Counted from the first letter of the stretch, positions 1 through 7,001 are shown. The stretch is DNA of 16,734 bases from Candidatus Moraniibacteriota bacterium (GCA_030690925.1 JAUYFO010000048.1:1-16734); one strand, 5' to 3'. A program made the numbers and translations. Notes: generated from the letters alone by a model not told the origin.

Positions 1-484
1 CACTTTGCGAGAAGAAAGCAACCGGACCAGATTCGGGCAGATGTTTGGCAAAGGAAGCATTGAGACCGATGGCGGGATGAAGATACCCCAGGCAATTCGG
101 ACCGAGTAGCGCGATGTTGTACTCCTGAGCTATGTCGATGACTTCTTGTTCTAGCGCCTGGCCAGCATTCCCAGTCTCCTTGAATCCGGAAGAAATGATG
201 ATGGCGGCCTTAATTCCTTTTTCACAGGCCTCACGCAGCGCTTCTGGCACGCTGGCGGCCGGGATGATGATAATAGCGAGGTCGACCTCGTTTGGAATAG
301 CCGTGATAGTGGGATAACAGGGGAGATCAAAGAGAAGGGCGGTTTTCGGATTAACTGGGTAGACCTTGCCCTGGTAACCATTTTTAATGAGGTTCTCGGT
401 GAGGCCATGGCCCACGCTACCGGGTTTGGTGGAAGCACCAATAACAGCAATGCTGCGAGGAGAAAAGAGAGCATGCAAATCCAT
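1..484 (-). CDS. Acetyl/acyl-CoA synthetase (ADP-forming), alpha subunit or fused form, N-terminal part, cut by window edge
   Basis: The visible 161 codons start with MDLHALFSPRSIAVIGAS and stay open to base 1. Residues about 8-105 form a CoA-binding Rossmann domain. The dinucleotide-type loop GASTKPGSVGHG is at 16-27, followed by GKVYPVNPK (39-47). The next domain starts around GPNCLGYLHP (128-137) and LNASFA, a pattern typical of the succinyl-CoA ligase-like part of ADP-forming acetyl-CoA synthetases. Enzymes of this family convert acyl-CoA, ADP and phosphate to acid, CoA and ATP in the cytoplasm, which suits a fermentative cell. The phosphorylated histidine and any beta or ATP-grasp part lie outside the window, so substrate and subunit form cannot be told. 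I chose the ATG at 484 because family homology begins directly after it. There is no Shine-Dalgarno. A related CoA-binding protein is the main alternative. Confidence 0.88.
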   Translation of the reverse strand, partial: MDLHALFSPRSIAVIGASTKPGSVGHGLTENLIKNGYQGKVYPVNPKTALLFDLPCYPTITAIPNEVDLAIIIIPAASVPEALREACEKGIKAAIIISSGFKETGNAGQALEQEVIDIAQEYNIALLGPNCLGYLHPAIGLNASFAKHLPESGPVAFFSQS

Positions 485-543
485 AAGAAAAGATGGTAAA
501 AGATTATGCGAAAATATGGCCCAAGTAAAGCCAAACACCATCT

Positions 544-572
544 ATTGTAGCGCACATAGAGACACTTGACAA
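544..572 (-). promoter_or_regulatory. Candidate sigma70-type promoter for the leftward CoA-synthetase gene
   Basis: Read on the minus strand, TTGTCA (572-567, 5 of 6 to the -35 consensus) is followed after exactly 17 bases by TACAAT (549-544, 5 of 6 to the -10 consensus). It would start RNA near base 537 and give a leader of about 50 bases before the ATG at 484. The -35 box overlaps that of the rightward promoter almost completely. It was found by eye only. Confidence 0.5.
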
Positions 573-594
573 AAATCGCAAAATTTGCTAGTAT
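566..594 (+). promoter_or_regulatory. Candidate promoter for the beta-helix/polysaccharide block, with extended -10
   Basis: A perfect -35 box TTGACA (566-571) is followed after 17 bases by TAGTAT (589-594, 4 of 6). The bases TGC (586-588) directly in front make an extended -10. The start would be near 601, leaving a leader of only about 20 bases before the ATG at 625. No Shine-Dalgarno is present in that leader. Confidence 0.6.
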
Positions 595-624
595 ACAAGG
601 TCTAAAAATTCACGTTTAATTGGT

Positions 625-1581
625 ATGAAAACGAGCAACTTTTGGCTCTCTAAAGAGGTAATGTTGGCCGCAGCGTTCACTGTTTTGATTACGGTGCCTT
701 TTGTGGTTTTCGGAGGGAACAAGGTAATCTATGTGGATAAGGATAATAGCGGGACCGAAGATGGTTCCAATAGTCATCCGTACCGCACGATTTCTCGTGC
801 CCTGAAGCATGCTGATGGTGGTACGGAAGTGCGTATCAAGAGCGGTACGTATAAAGAAAATATTACCATTCCGAAGGACGTGAAGGTTTTGAGTAACAGT
901 GAAGATGCCGACAAAGTTACTATCAAGGGTGATAACGGTGATCTCCCCGTTGTTATCATGAAGGATGACGCCAAGCTGAGCTATGTCACTATCAAGAACG
1001 GTTTTCATGGTGTGCGCATCAATGAAGATGCCAACGCTCATTTGTTCAAGGTGGAAATCAAGAACAACAAGCGTGATGGTATTCACATTGATAAGGCGCC
1101 AACGAAGAAGAAATTTCGCGTTATGCTTGATAAGGTGAAGATTAGTAATAATGGCCGGGCTGGGATCTTTTCTGAAAAGCGTTTCATTGTGATCGTGAAT
1201 TCAGATATTACTAGCAATCGCAGCGATGGTATCGATCTAGCTGCTGGTACAGAGGCTTGGTTGGAGAACAACCGTTTCAATGACAACAAGGGCAGTGGTG
1301 CTAAGCTCATTATGGATGGTGCGGAGATTTGGACCAAGAAAAATAGCTTTCGTAACAATAGCCGCGAAGGCGTGGAAATAAGCTCTTTTGGTTTGGACGG
1401 AAAAATTGGTTTTAAAAAGGCATCATTTGTTGGTAATCATCGGTATGGCATCACCAAGCTGGCTCGTACCGGTCAGGGCCTCAAGGGTTTCTCTGGTCTT
1501 TTCTTGGGTGAGGGTGTCAACATCGATCGTTTCGAGAAGAATCTTGCTGGCAACATCTCTGCTATCTTGCGTGGCTTCTAA
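625..1581 (+). CDS. Membrane-anchored right-handed parallel beta-helix protein (DUF1565/NosD-like)
   Basis: The 318-residue product has a short basic start, then one hydrophobic segment (about 12-30, AAAFTVLITVPFVVFGG) that should act as an uncleaved signal anchor. The rest lies outside the membrane. Residues 35-60 (YVDKDNSGTEDGSNSHPYRTISRAL) match the DUF1565 opening pattern of pectate-lyase-like folds. They are followed by about eight turns rich in N, G, D, I and V, such as YVTIKNGFHGVRI, VEIKNNKRDGIHI and VKISNNGRAGIF, as expected for a right-handed beta-helix. No polysaccharide lyase active site is evident, so it may bind or cut a surface glycan or simply be structural. It lies just upstream of glycan genes and is probably transcribed with them. 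Exact function is unknown. Confidence 0.8.
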   Translation: MKTSNFWLSKEVMLAAAFTVLITVPFVVFGGNKVIYVDKDNSGTEDGSNSHPYRTISRALKHADGGTEVRIKSGTYKENITIPKDVKVLSNSEDADKVTIKGDNGDLPVVIMKDDAKLSYVTIKNGFHGVRINEDANAHLFKVEIKNNKRDGIHIDKAPTKKKFRVMLDKVKISNNGRAGIFSEKRFIVIVNSDITSNRSDGIDLAAGTEAWLENNRFNDNKGSGAKLIMDGAEIWTKKNSFRNNSREGVEISSFGLDGKIGFKKASFVGNHRYGITKLARTGQGLKGFSGLFLGEGVNIDRFEKNLAGNISAILRGF

Positions 1582-1606
1582 ACAAGATAAGGTCTCTTTA
1601 TCTTGT
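1582..1606 (+). other. Perfect 9-bp hairpin in the gap between beta-helix and GT4 genes
   Basis: ACAAGATAA (1582-1590) and TTATCTTGT (1598-1606) are perfect inverted repeats around a 7-base loop. They start on the base after the TAA stop. No T-run follows, so full termination is doubtful. It may protect or trim the RNA or lower downstream expression. It also covers a GTG at 1605 that could otherwise be read as the start of the next gene. Confidence 0.5.
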
Positions 1607-1625
1607 GGATAATCACTCCTCGCGT

Positions 1626-2792
1626 ATGAAAATTGCTTTCATTGGACAAAAAGGCATCCCAGCCCTTTCGGGTGGTGTGGAGAAGCATGTAGAAAAGCTC
1701 TCTACTCGACTGGCAGCTCAGGGGCACGAGGTGACCGTCTATGTACGCTCGCACTATACCCCGTTTCCTCTTTTGGAGTTTGCTGGAGTCAGACTGGTGC
1801 ATGTACCAAGTATCAACACCAAACATCTGGATGCTATTACCCACACCTTACTTTCGACGCTGCATGCGCTCTTCACGTCGTACGATGTCATCCACTTCCA
1901 GTCTATCGGACCAAGCATTTTTGCTCTTATTCCGCGCTTACTCAAGCCAAAAACCAGGGTTATCGCTACCTTTCATAGCCGTGACTACTTGCACCAGAAG
2001 TGGAATATTTTTGCGCGAATATTTTTGCATGCTGCAGAATGGATGACCTGTACCATTCCAGAGAAAACGATTGTTATCAGTGAGACGCTGCAGCAGTATG
2101 CGGAAAAACAATATGAGAAAGTATTTCCTTTTGTTCCCAATGGTGCCGAAGTGGAATACGAGGCCGATACGGAACACCTGGCAACGTGGAGTTTGCGTCC
2201 CAAACGCTACGTTTTATCGGTCAGTCGCCTGATTCGTCACAAGGGGCTACACTATCTTATTAAGGCTTTCAATGAATTGGAAGATACCAACAAATTACCC
2301 AATAATTTCAAGCTGGTTATCGTGGGTGGGGCTGTTCATACCGAAGAGTACGTCACTTTTCTTCACCTGTTAGCTCGTGGCCGCAAAAACATTATTTTCA
2401 CGGGAGAGCAGTCTGGCAAGGTGCTGCAGGAACTCTTTTCTCATGCTGCGATCTTTGTTCAGTCGTCAGAAGATGAAGGTCTGTCACTGGCGCTTTTGGA
2501 AGCGATGGGCCATGGGGTCATGCCAATCGTAAGCGATATTCCGGCCAATCGTGAGGCAGTGGCCAACACGGGCGCCTACTTTCCCAGTAAAGACATTGAT
2601 GGTTTGAAACGGGAACTGGCGTACTTCGCCAATCGTGGTGATGAAGTGACAGCGCTTGGGAAGGCTGCAGAAGAACGAGTGCGTGAGCACTATGGCTGGG
2701 ATGCTATTGCTACGAAGACACTGGAAGTGTATGAAAATGTTTTGCAGCGCGGCCATGTAAACGAACACTATGTCCCTTCGCGCAGTAAATAA
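1626..2792 (+). CDS. Family 4 glycosyltransferase (GT-B fold)
   Basis: The 388-residue cytoplasmic enzyme opens with MKIAFIGQKGIPALSGGVEKH, the glycine-rich acceptor-side loop typical of GT4 enzymes, followed by GHEVTVYVR (33-41). The C-terminal nucleotide-sugar domain holds YVLSVSRLIRHKGLHYLIKAF (195-215) and VIVGG (231-235). It also has SEDEGLSLALLEAMGHG (281-297) with the retaining-GT4 E-x7-E pair at Glu284 and Glu292. It should transfer a sugar from a nucleotide donor to a lipid-linked or glycan acceptor; the donor cannot be read from sequence. I placed the start at ATG 1626, not at GTG 1605, because the family's beta-1 strand begins there and the GTG lies in a hairpin. Its last 23 bases overlap the chain-length gene, which suggests one operon with it and the DUF4012 gene. 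Confidence 0.9.
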   Translation: MKIAFIGQKGIPALSGGVEKHVEKLSTRLAAQGHEVTVYVRSHYTPFPLLEFAGVRLVHVPSINTKHLDAITHTLLSTLHALFTSYDVIHFQSIGPSIFALIPRLLKPKTRVIATFHSRDYLHQKWNIFARIFLHAAEWMTCTIPEKTIVISETLQQYAEKQYEKVFPFVPNGAEVEYEADTEHLATWSLRPKRYVLSVSRLIRHKGLHYLIKAFNELEDTNKLPNNFKLVIVGGAVHTEEYVTFLHLLARGRKNIIFTGEQSGKVLQELFSHAAIFVQSSEDEGLSLALLEAMGHGVMPIVSDIPANREAVANTGAYFPSKDIDGLKRELAYFANRGDEVTALGKAAEERVREHYGWDAIATKTLEVYENVLQRGHVNEHYVPSRSK

Positions 2793-3801
2793 ATTTTTCT
2801 TTCTTGAGAGTTCTTGGCGGCGCTCCTTTGTGGTGACGCTCGTTTTTGTCATGCTGGCTTCGCTCCTTTTCTGGCTTGACACCTTTCGTATCTATCAGTC
2901 CGCAGTCCAGATCTTGGTTGTGAATAAGTCTAGAGAGGCGGCTACGGAACAGGTAGTAGAAAACTTCGCTGAACTTTCTCGTAACCTTTCTTTCTATGAG
3001 CGGGTGCTAGCGAGTAGTGACCTGATCGACGACGACTTTGAGGGCTATACCAAAGACAGGCGCAAGGCCATGTGGAACGAGACGGTCATGGTAAAGCTGC
3101 GAGCGGGGAGCGGCATTTTGGTGGTGACCGCCAAGCAGGATACCGCTGAAAAAGCCAAACGCCTCTCCCTTCAGACGGCCCAGACACTGTTTGCGGTGGC
3201 CGGATTGTATTATGACATCCAGAACGATATTGACATGCGTATCGTCGATGAGCCCATCGTCAAGCCGGTACTCGGTCGTCCTATCCCTTACGTTTTGACC
3301 AGCTTGGGTAGCGCTCTTGTTGCGACGGTGTTATTTTTCCTGACACTCTCTCTGGTGCCGTCGTTTTTTGGCAAGCGTAGAAGTCAGAAGATCCCCCCGT
3401 TCAAGCAGATACCCGAGATGGGTCAGCAGGTACCGCCAGCAAAAGCGCAGCAGGATTTTGTTATCGGCGCCGCCGTACCGTTTATTGATCCGCGCAAATT
3501 TCTGCCTACCCGGCCCAAGGCACTGTCATATGAGTCGTCAAGCGAAGAAGAGGTTATCCGTCAGGAAATCCTTGCCCCTGCCACCAAGGCGGCACCGGAC
3601 AATTTGCCTGGAATAGACGCCTCCGAGTTACCATTTCAATTCGAAACGCTGATGACTGATTTGCCAATGCAAGAGCCGTCTGAGACTATTGAAATAACGT
3701 CACCAGTAACGCCCTTGCCAGACAAGCAAGTCGCGCATGATGAACCAAGCATCGAGGAGTACAAGCGACGCTTGAATGAACTTTTAGCTGGTGGCAAGTA
3801 A
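2770..3801 (+). CDS. Wzz/YveK-like polysaccharide chain-length determinant (PCP family), without kinase
   Basis: The 343-residue protein has the two-helix hairpin layout of polysaccharide co-polymerases. The first membrane segment is at about 19-36 (SFVVTLVFVMLASLLFWL). An external domain of about 135 residues begins with YQSAVQILVV. The second membrane segment, about 173-199, is introduced by VDEPIVKPVLGRPIPYV, matching the proline-containing motif seen before TM2 in this family. A tail of about 140 residues then faces the cytoplasm. It is rich in Pro, Glu and Thr, looks disordered and ends in IEEYKRRLNELLAGGK, possibly a short helix. There is no Walker motif, so no BY-kinase is fused. The gene overlaps the GT4 gene by 23 bases and stops two bases before the DUF4012 gene. 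It likely controls the length or export of a surface glycan. Confidence 0.75.
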   Translation: MSLRAVNKFFFLESSWRRSFVVTLVFVMLASLLFWLDTFRIYQSAVQILVVNKSREAATEQVVENFAELSRNLSFYERVLASSDLIDDDFEGYTKDRRKAMWNETVMVKLRAGSGILVVTAKQDTAEKAKRLSLQTAQTLFAVAGLYYDIQNDIDMRIVDEPIVKPVLGRPIPYVLTSLGSALVATVLFFLTLSLVPSFFGKRRSQKIPPFKQIPEMGQQVPPAKAQQDFVIGAAVPFIDPRKFLPTRPKALSYESSSEEEVIRQEILAPATKAAPDNLPGIDASELPFQFETLMTDLPMQEPSETIEITSPVTPLPDKQVAHDEPSIEEYKRRLNELLAGGK

Positions 3802-3803
3802 GT

Positions 3804-5174
3804 ATGAAACACTACTCAAAAAAATTCTGGTTTTTGTTTGTCCTCGTTGCAACTGTTTTTCTTGCTGGTTGGTTTGTTTTTTGGGAGATTCGTTCCCATA
3901 ACCTCGATACCCTCAAGCGTTTGCTCGGCTGGTTGCCGGTAGGAGAGGAGATGAAGACGGACCTCGATACAGTCATCTCTTTGGGTGACGCGCTCCTTGA
4001 TACAGACGGTGAGGAAAAAACCTTTCTCATCCTGTTTCAGAATAATCTGGAGCTGCGTCCTGGAGGGGGATTCATCGGGTCCTTTGGTATCCTCAAAGTT
4101 CGTGATGGCAGTGTCACTCATTTTGCGGTGCACGATACTGGCAATTTTGATGGTCGTATTCCTGACACGATCGCTCCACCGTATCCTATGAATGAGACAC
4201 TTCGGATTTCTTCTTGGAAACTGCGCGATTCCAACTATTCCCCCGATTTTGCGGAAAACGCCAAGTGGGCCGAGACGTTCTATCATATGGGGCAGGGCAG
4301 CGAGCAGTTTGATGGTATCGTGGCGGTGACGGCCAATGTCCTCACTTCATTTCTCCGGGTTACGGGTCCAGTGGAGCTTGCGGGTTTTCCGGGTGTTTAT
4401 GGCGCAGATAATGCTATCATCGATCTTGAGTATCAGGTAGAGCAGGGGTACCTGAAACAGGGCATTGGATCTGGTGAGCGCAAATCGGTAATGAATTTGC
4501 TCGGGATGCGGATTTTGGAGCAGGTTAAGACGTTACCCCTTAACAAGAAGTACGAACTTTTTCAGGTGATACTAGAAGATCTGAAGCAGAAGGATATCCA
4601 ACTATCTTTCAAGGATCAGACTCTGCAGGACAAGGTGCGCGCCGCTCACTGGGATGGGACGCTTGATCAGTCTTGGCCAGATGATTACTTACTTGTGGTA
4701 GATGCCAACCTCAATGCCTGGAAGAGCGACTACTTCATGAAGCGCTCGTACCATTACACGATCGATTTGACAGGGGAAGTTCCCCAGGCGACCCTGGCAG
4801 TGACCTATCGGCACACCGCTCTCAAGAAGGATTGGTTCGTGAAGGACTACCAGACGTTTTTGCGTGTCTATGTGCCACAGGGGAGTTATCTGACCGATGT
4901 CACCAATGCTACAGCCGAGCCTGTATTTGGTGAATTTGCTAACAAGAAATATTTTGGAGCCCTGGTGCAGGTGCCTCTCGGTACCGAAAAGACTGTGACG
5001 TTCCGTTATACCTTGCCGAACAAAATCGAACAGACGTGGTATGACCTCAAGGTCGAGAAACAGCCGGGACTGAACGATGTTCCGGTGACGGTGACGGTGA
5101 TTGCGGCCAATGGTGTAGAAAAAGATACCAGTTTCGTCTTAAATGAGAATACGGTTCTCAGTACGCTCAAGTAA
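3804..5174 (+). CDS. DUF4012 domain protein, membrane anchored
   Basis: The 456-residue product has a basic N-terminus and one membrane helix (about 8-28, FWFLFVLVATVFLAGWFVFW). The rest should be extracytoplasmic. The DUF4012 signature is clear: FLILFQNNLELRPGGGFIGSFG (74-95), a WKLRDSNYSPDFAENA stretch at 138-153, and FDGIVAVTANVLTSFLRVTGPVEL (from 169). A beta-rich C-terminal region follows (about 310-456). DUF4012 proteins are frequent in CPR genomes and in exopolysaccharide gene clusters of Gram-positive bacteria, but their reaction has not been established to my knowledge. Position directly behind a GT4 and a chain-length protein (gap of 2 bases) supports a role in polysaccharide attachment or export, which is inference. 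A strong terminator follows. Confidence 0.85.
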   Translation: MKHYSKKFWFLFVLVATVFLAGWFVFWEIRSHNLDTLKRLLGWLPVGEEMKTDLDTVISLGDALLDTDGEEKTFLILFQNNLELRPGGGFIGSFGILKVRDGSVTHFAVHDTGNFDGRIPDTIAPPYPMNETLRISSWKLRDSNYSPDFAENAKWAETFYHMGQGSEQFDGIVAVTANVLTSFLRVTGPVELAGFPGVYGADNAIIDLEYQVEQGYLKQGIGSGERKSVMNLLGMRILEQVKTLPLNKKYELFQVILEDLKQKDIQLSFKDQTLQDKVRAAHWDGTLDQSWPDDYLLVVDANLNAWKSDYFMKRSYHYTIDLTGEVPQATLAVTYRHTALKKDWFVKDYQTFLRVYVPQGSYLTDVTNATAEPVFGEFANKKYFGALVQVPLGTEKTVTFRYTLPNKIEQTWYDLKVEKQPGLNDVPVTVTVIAANGVEKDTSFVLNENTVLSTLK

Positions 5175-5184
5175 ACCTGAAGAG

Positions 5185-5198
5185 CTGTTTCGAAACAG
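5185..5198. repeat. 14-bp perfect palindrome CTGTTTCGAAACAG
   Basis: The palindrome lies 11 bases after the DUF4012 stop and before the terminator. Half of it is partly repeated at 5201-5207 (GTTTCGA). It could be an operator or a small RNA hairpin; nothing in the sequence decides between these. Confidence 0.4.
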
Positions 5199-5210
5199 AG
5201 TGTTTCGAGG

Positions 5211-5271
5211 CAGGAGCAAAGGGGTGTCTTGCATGTGCTCTCTCGACACCCCTTGACTCCTGTCTTTTTTT
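5211..5271 (+). terminator. Strong intrinsic terminator closing the polysaccharide block
   Basis: The left arm 5211-5228 pairs with the right arm 5245-5262. This gives 6 bp (CAGGAG/CTCCTG), a 2x2 internal loop, then 10 bp (AAGGGGTGTC/GACACCCCTT), around a 16-base loop. TCTTTTTTT (5263-5271) follows directly. It separates the DUF4012 gene from the orphan membrane protein. Confidence 0.9.
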
Positions 5272-5299
5272 AGGGCAGTTCAACCCTCTTTACCAATAC

Positions 5300-5306
5300 A
5301 AAGGAG
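5300..5306 (+). promoter_or_regulatory. Strong Shine-Dalgarno AAAGGAG of the orphan membrane protein
   Basis: AAAGGAG sits 6 bases before ATG 5313 and fixes that start. Nearly all neighbouring housekeeping genes lack such a site, so it stands out. The bases AAGGAGTACCAC (5301-5312) recur exactly in front of hpf (12507-12518). Confidence 0.8.
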
Positions 5307-5312
5307 TACCAC

Positions 5313-6152
5313 ATGGAGTATCTAGAACCCTGGTTTCAGCTGATTACGGCAGCCTTTCTGTTCGGGACGCTGCACTTGTCGCAGTTGGCGGCTAACTGGG
5401 CCGGGATGTCTCTGGAAGAGGCAGAGGAGGCTCTAGCCGAATTCCAGGACAGTAATCCCTCGCGTGGCGATTTTGGGCCATGTTATCCTGCCCCACGTTT
5501 GCAACAGCGGCTCGACCAGGACGGACAGGTGCATTCAACGCTTGTTGGTGTGACATTGTTCGTCTTCAACCTCGCTCTGTGGGCGGCACTAGGATTGGCG
5601 GTAAGTGACCCGGCGGCCCTGGCGACATCCTATGGTGCAGTATTGCTCATGGAGTACCTCGTTCTCCAACCTTGGCAGCTCTATCGGCGCCGTCGCTGTA
5701 TCAAAGACCTGACAAGGTGCGTTGAGTTCAGAAGGGCTGAGTCTCGGATAGTGGGGCGGCTGACACCCCTTTCATCAGAGGGGGCAACCGACGATCCGCA
5801 AACCAAGGGCTGCATCGTTTTGGTGTGGGTTCTGCTTGTAGGTGAGCGGTGGGAGCACCTCGTTCCGATGTGGCTTCCACGCTCCCAGTATGAGCGATTC
5901 CGTGAGGAAATGGAGGATGTGGAAAGTCACCAGCGAGTGTCTGTTTTCTTTCGGCGCTGTGAAGAAACCCCTGATCTTCCGGATGGGGTGCAGTTGGAAA
6001 TCTGTGAGGTTTTGGCTGTGGAAAAGCCACAGAACACCCCATGGGAGCTTCGCGCGGTCGAATACTACCTGAGGCCACAGCCAGCTCTTGTAACAGACCA
6101 GGAGGTCGCCGAGGTGGTGTATCGGATCTTCGGGACTATCAAATCACTGTAG
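5313..6152 (+). CDS. Orphan membrane protein of unknown family
   Basis: I do not recognise this 279-residue protein. Residues about 8-28 are hydrophobic (FQLITAAFLFGTLHLSQLAAN). An acidic stretch follows (EEAEEALAEFQDS, 35-47), then two more likely membrane segments at about 76-97 and 100-121. A basic cluster YRRRR (124-128) comes next, suggesting the C-terminal domain of about 150 residues is cytoplasmic. That domain mixes strands and helices (GCIVLVWVLLVGERWEHLVPMWLPR, 166-190) and ends in TDQEVAEVVYRIFGTI. Cysteines at 57, 129, 136, 167, 216 and 231 form no clear metal motif. It has a strong Shine-Dalgarno and lies between two intrinsic terminators, so it is likely a separate unit. I found no convincing promoter in the 41 bases after the upstream terminator. 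Real coding is supported by the open frame and the ribosome site; function is unknown. Confidence 0.75.
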   Translation: MEYLEPWFQLITAAFLFGTLHLSQLAANWAGMSLEEAEEALAEFQDSNPSRGDFGPCYPAPRLQQRLDQDGQVHSTLVGVTLFVFNLALWAALGLAVSDPAALATSYGAVLLMEYLVLQPWQLYRRRRCIKDLTRCVEFRRAESRIVGRLTPLSSEGATDDPQTKGCIVLVWVLLVGERWEHLVPMWLPRSQYERFREEMEDVESHQRVSVFFRRCEETPDLPDGVQLEICEVLAVEKPQNTPWELRAVEYYLRPQPALVTDQEVAEVVYRIFGTIKSL

Positions 6153-6173
6153 ATTCCACTTGTCACCATTCTG

Positions 6174-6201
6174 CCGTAGAACATTGTTTCTGCGGTTTTT
6201 T
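6174..6201 (+). terminator. Intrinsic terminator after the orphan membrane protein
   Basis: CCGTAGAA (6174-6181) pairs with TTCTGCGG (6188-6195) over 8 bp including one G-U pair, with a 6-base loop. TTTTTTCTTT follows from 6196. Confidence 0.8.
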
Positions 6202-6235
6202 CTTTGCTGTTTTTGCTCGATCGGGCCTCTTTTTG

Positions 6236-6244
6236 TGCTATTAT
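6236..6244 (+). promoter_or_regulatory. Extended -10 promoter element for trmD
   Basis: TGC (6236-6238) followed by TATTAT (6239-6244, 5 of 6) forms an extended -10, preceded by a T-run. No good -35 lies at the normal distance; TTGCTC at 6213-6218 is 20 bases away. Start would be near 6251, leaving about 20 bases before ATG 6273. Confidence 0.55.
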
Positions 6245-6272
6245 GAAAGATAATACCTTTAAGACAATGGCT

Positions 6273-6959
6273 ATGCGTTTTGATATCATTTCTCTTTTTC
6301 CCGAGAGCCTGACCCCTTATTTCGGGGTTTCCATACTGAAACGGGCTCAAGAAAAAAACTTCATTACCATTGTCACTCACCAGCTGCGTGATTTCGCTCA
6401 TGACAAGCACAAGACAGTGGACGACACCCCTTATGGCGGTGGAGCTGGCATGGTGCTTAAGGTAGAACCGATTGCCGAGGCGCTGGAGACCGTTTGTAAT
6501 GATCAGATAACAAGCAACGAAGAGCCATCGGCTGATAGGAAGAATCTGAAAACAAGGAGGATTCTTTTTTCCGCCAAAGGGAAGATTATTACTCAAGAAG
6601 ACATACAGCGTCTGGCCGATTATGACCATCTGATCATGGTTTGTGGCCGCTACGAGGGGGTTGATGAACGTGTGGCAGCACACCTAGTTGATGAGGAGCT
6701 CTCTATCGGTGCCTATGTTTTGACGGGGGGGGAAATCCCAGCGCTGGTTGTGGTGGATGCGGTGGCACGATTGATACCGGGAGTGCTCGGTAATAGCGAG
6801 AGTGCCAAGACAGAGTCACACACTATTGTAGGAACTCTGGAGTATCCACAGTACACCAAACCAGAAGAGTGGCAGGGGATGCGAGTACCGGATGTATTGC
6901 TCTCGGGGCATCATGGGGAAATAGAGAAGTGGCGCGCAGCACTCTTAAAAACTACTTAG
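6273..6959 (+). CDS. trmD: tRNA (guanine-N1-)-methyltransferase
   Basis: This 228-residue SPOUT enzyme puts a methyl group from SAM on G37 of tRNAs, which prevents +1 frameshifting. MRFDIISLFPE at the start, DDTPYGGGAGMVLK (50-63), the trefoil-knot stretch MVCGRYEGVDERV (122-134) and LSIGAYVLTGGEIPALVVVDAVARLIPGVLG (143-173) are diagnostic. Asp162 corresponds to the catalytic Asp169 of E. coli TrmD. I chose ATG 6273 because family homology starts with MRFD; ATG 6267 would add only two residues. The usual rpsP-rimM-rplS partners are absent here: it has its own promoter element and stands alone before the wall cluster. The C-terminus is shorter than the E. coli protein (255 aa) but ends after the conserved SGHHGEIEKWR segment. 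Confidence 0.97.
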   Translation: MRFDIISLFPESLTPYFGVSILKRAQEKNFITIVTHQLRDFAHDKHKTVDDTPYGGGAGMVLKVEPIAEALETVCNDQITSNEEPSADRKNLKTRRILFSAKGKIITQEDIQRLADYDHLIMVCGRYEGVDERVAAHLVDEELSIGAYVLTGGEIPALVVVDAVARLIPGVLGNSESAKTESHTIVGTLEYPQYTKPEEWQGMRVPDVLLSGHHGEIEKWRAALLKTT

Positions 6960-6990
6960 AAGCCGGACTTCGAAGTCCGGCTTCTAAGTA
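6953..6990. repeat. 38-nt perfect palindrome overlapping the trmD stop codon
   Basis: Each arm is TACTTAGAAGCCGGACTTC or its exact complement, meeting at 6971/6972 with no spacer. As RNA it would form a hairpin of about 17 bp closed by a tiny UCGA-type loop. It covers the trmD TAG (6957-6959) and ends 11 bases before ftsW. No T-run follows on the plus strand, and on the minus strand the bases after it are not a T-run either. It is therefore not a standard intrinsic terminator. Possible roles are RNA processing, mRNA protection, or a small mobile palindromic repeat. Confidence 0.9.
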
Positions 6991-7001
6991 ACAGCGACGA
7001 C

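Noticed and set aside
151..555. 134-codon minus-strand frame beginning MRYNRWCLAL
   Set aside because: It overlaps the CoA-binding synthetase in another frame. The frame starting at 484 gives clear family motifs, this one gives none.
1605..1625. GTG 1605 as start of the GT4 gene
   Set aside because: The seven extra residues precede the normal beta-1 strand of GT4 enzymes, and the GTG lies inside a hairpin. ATG 1626 fits better.
6204..6272. Upstream TTG start for trmD at 6204
   Set aside because: The added 23 residues lie over the promoter element and are not part of the TrmD family. Homology begins with MRFD at 6273.
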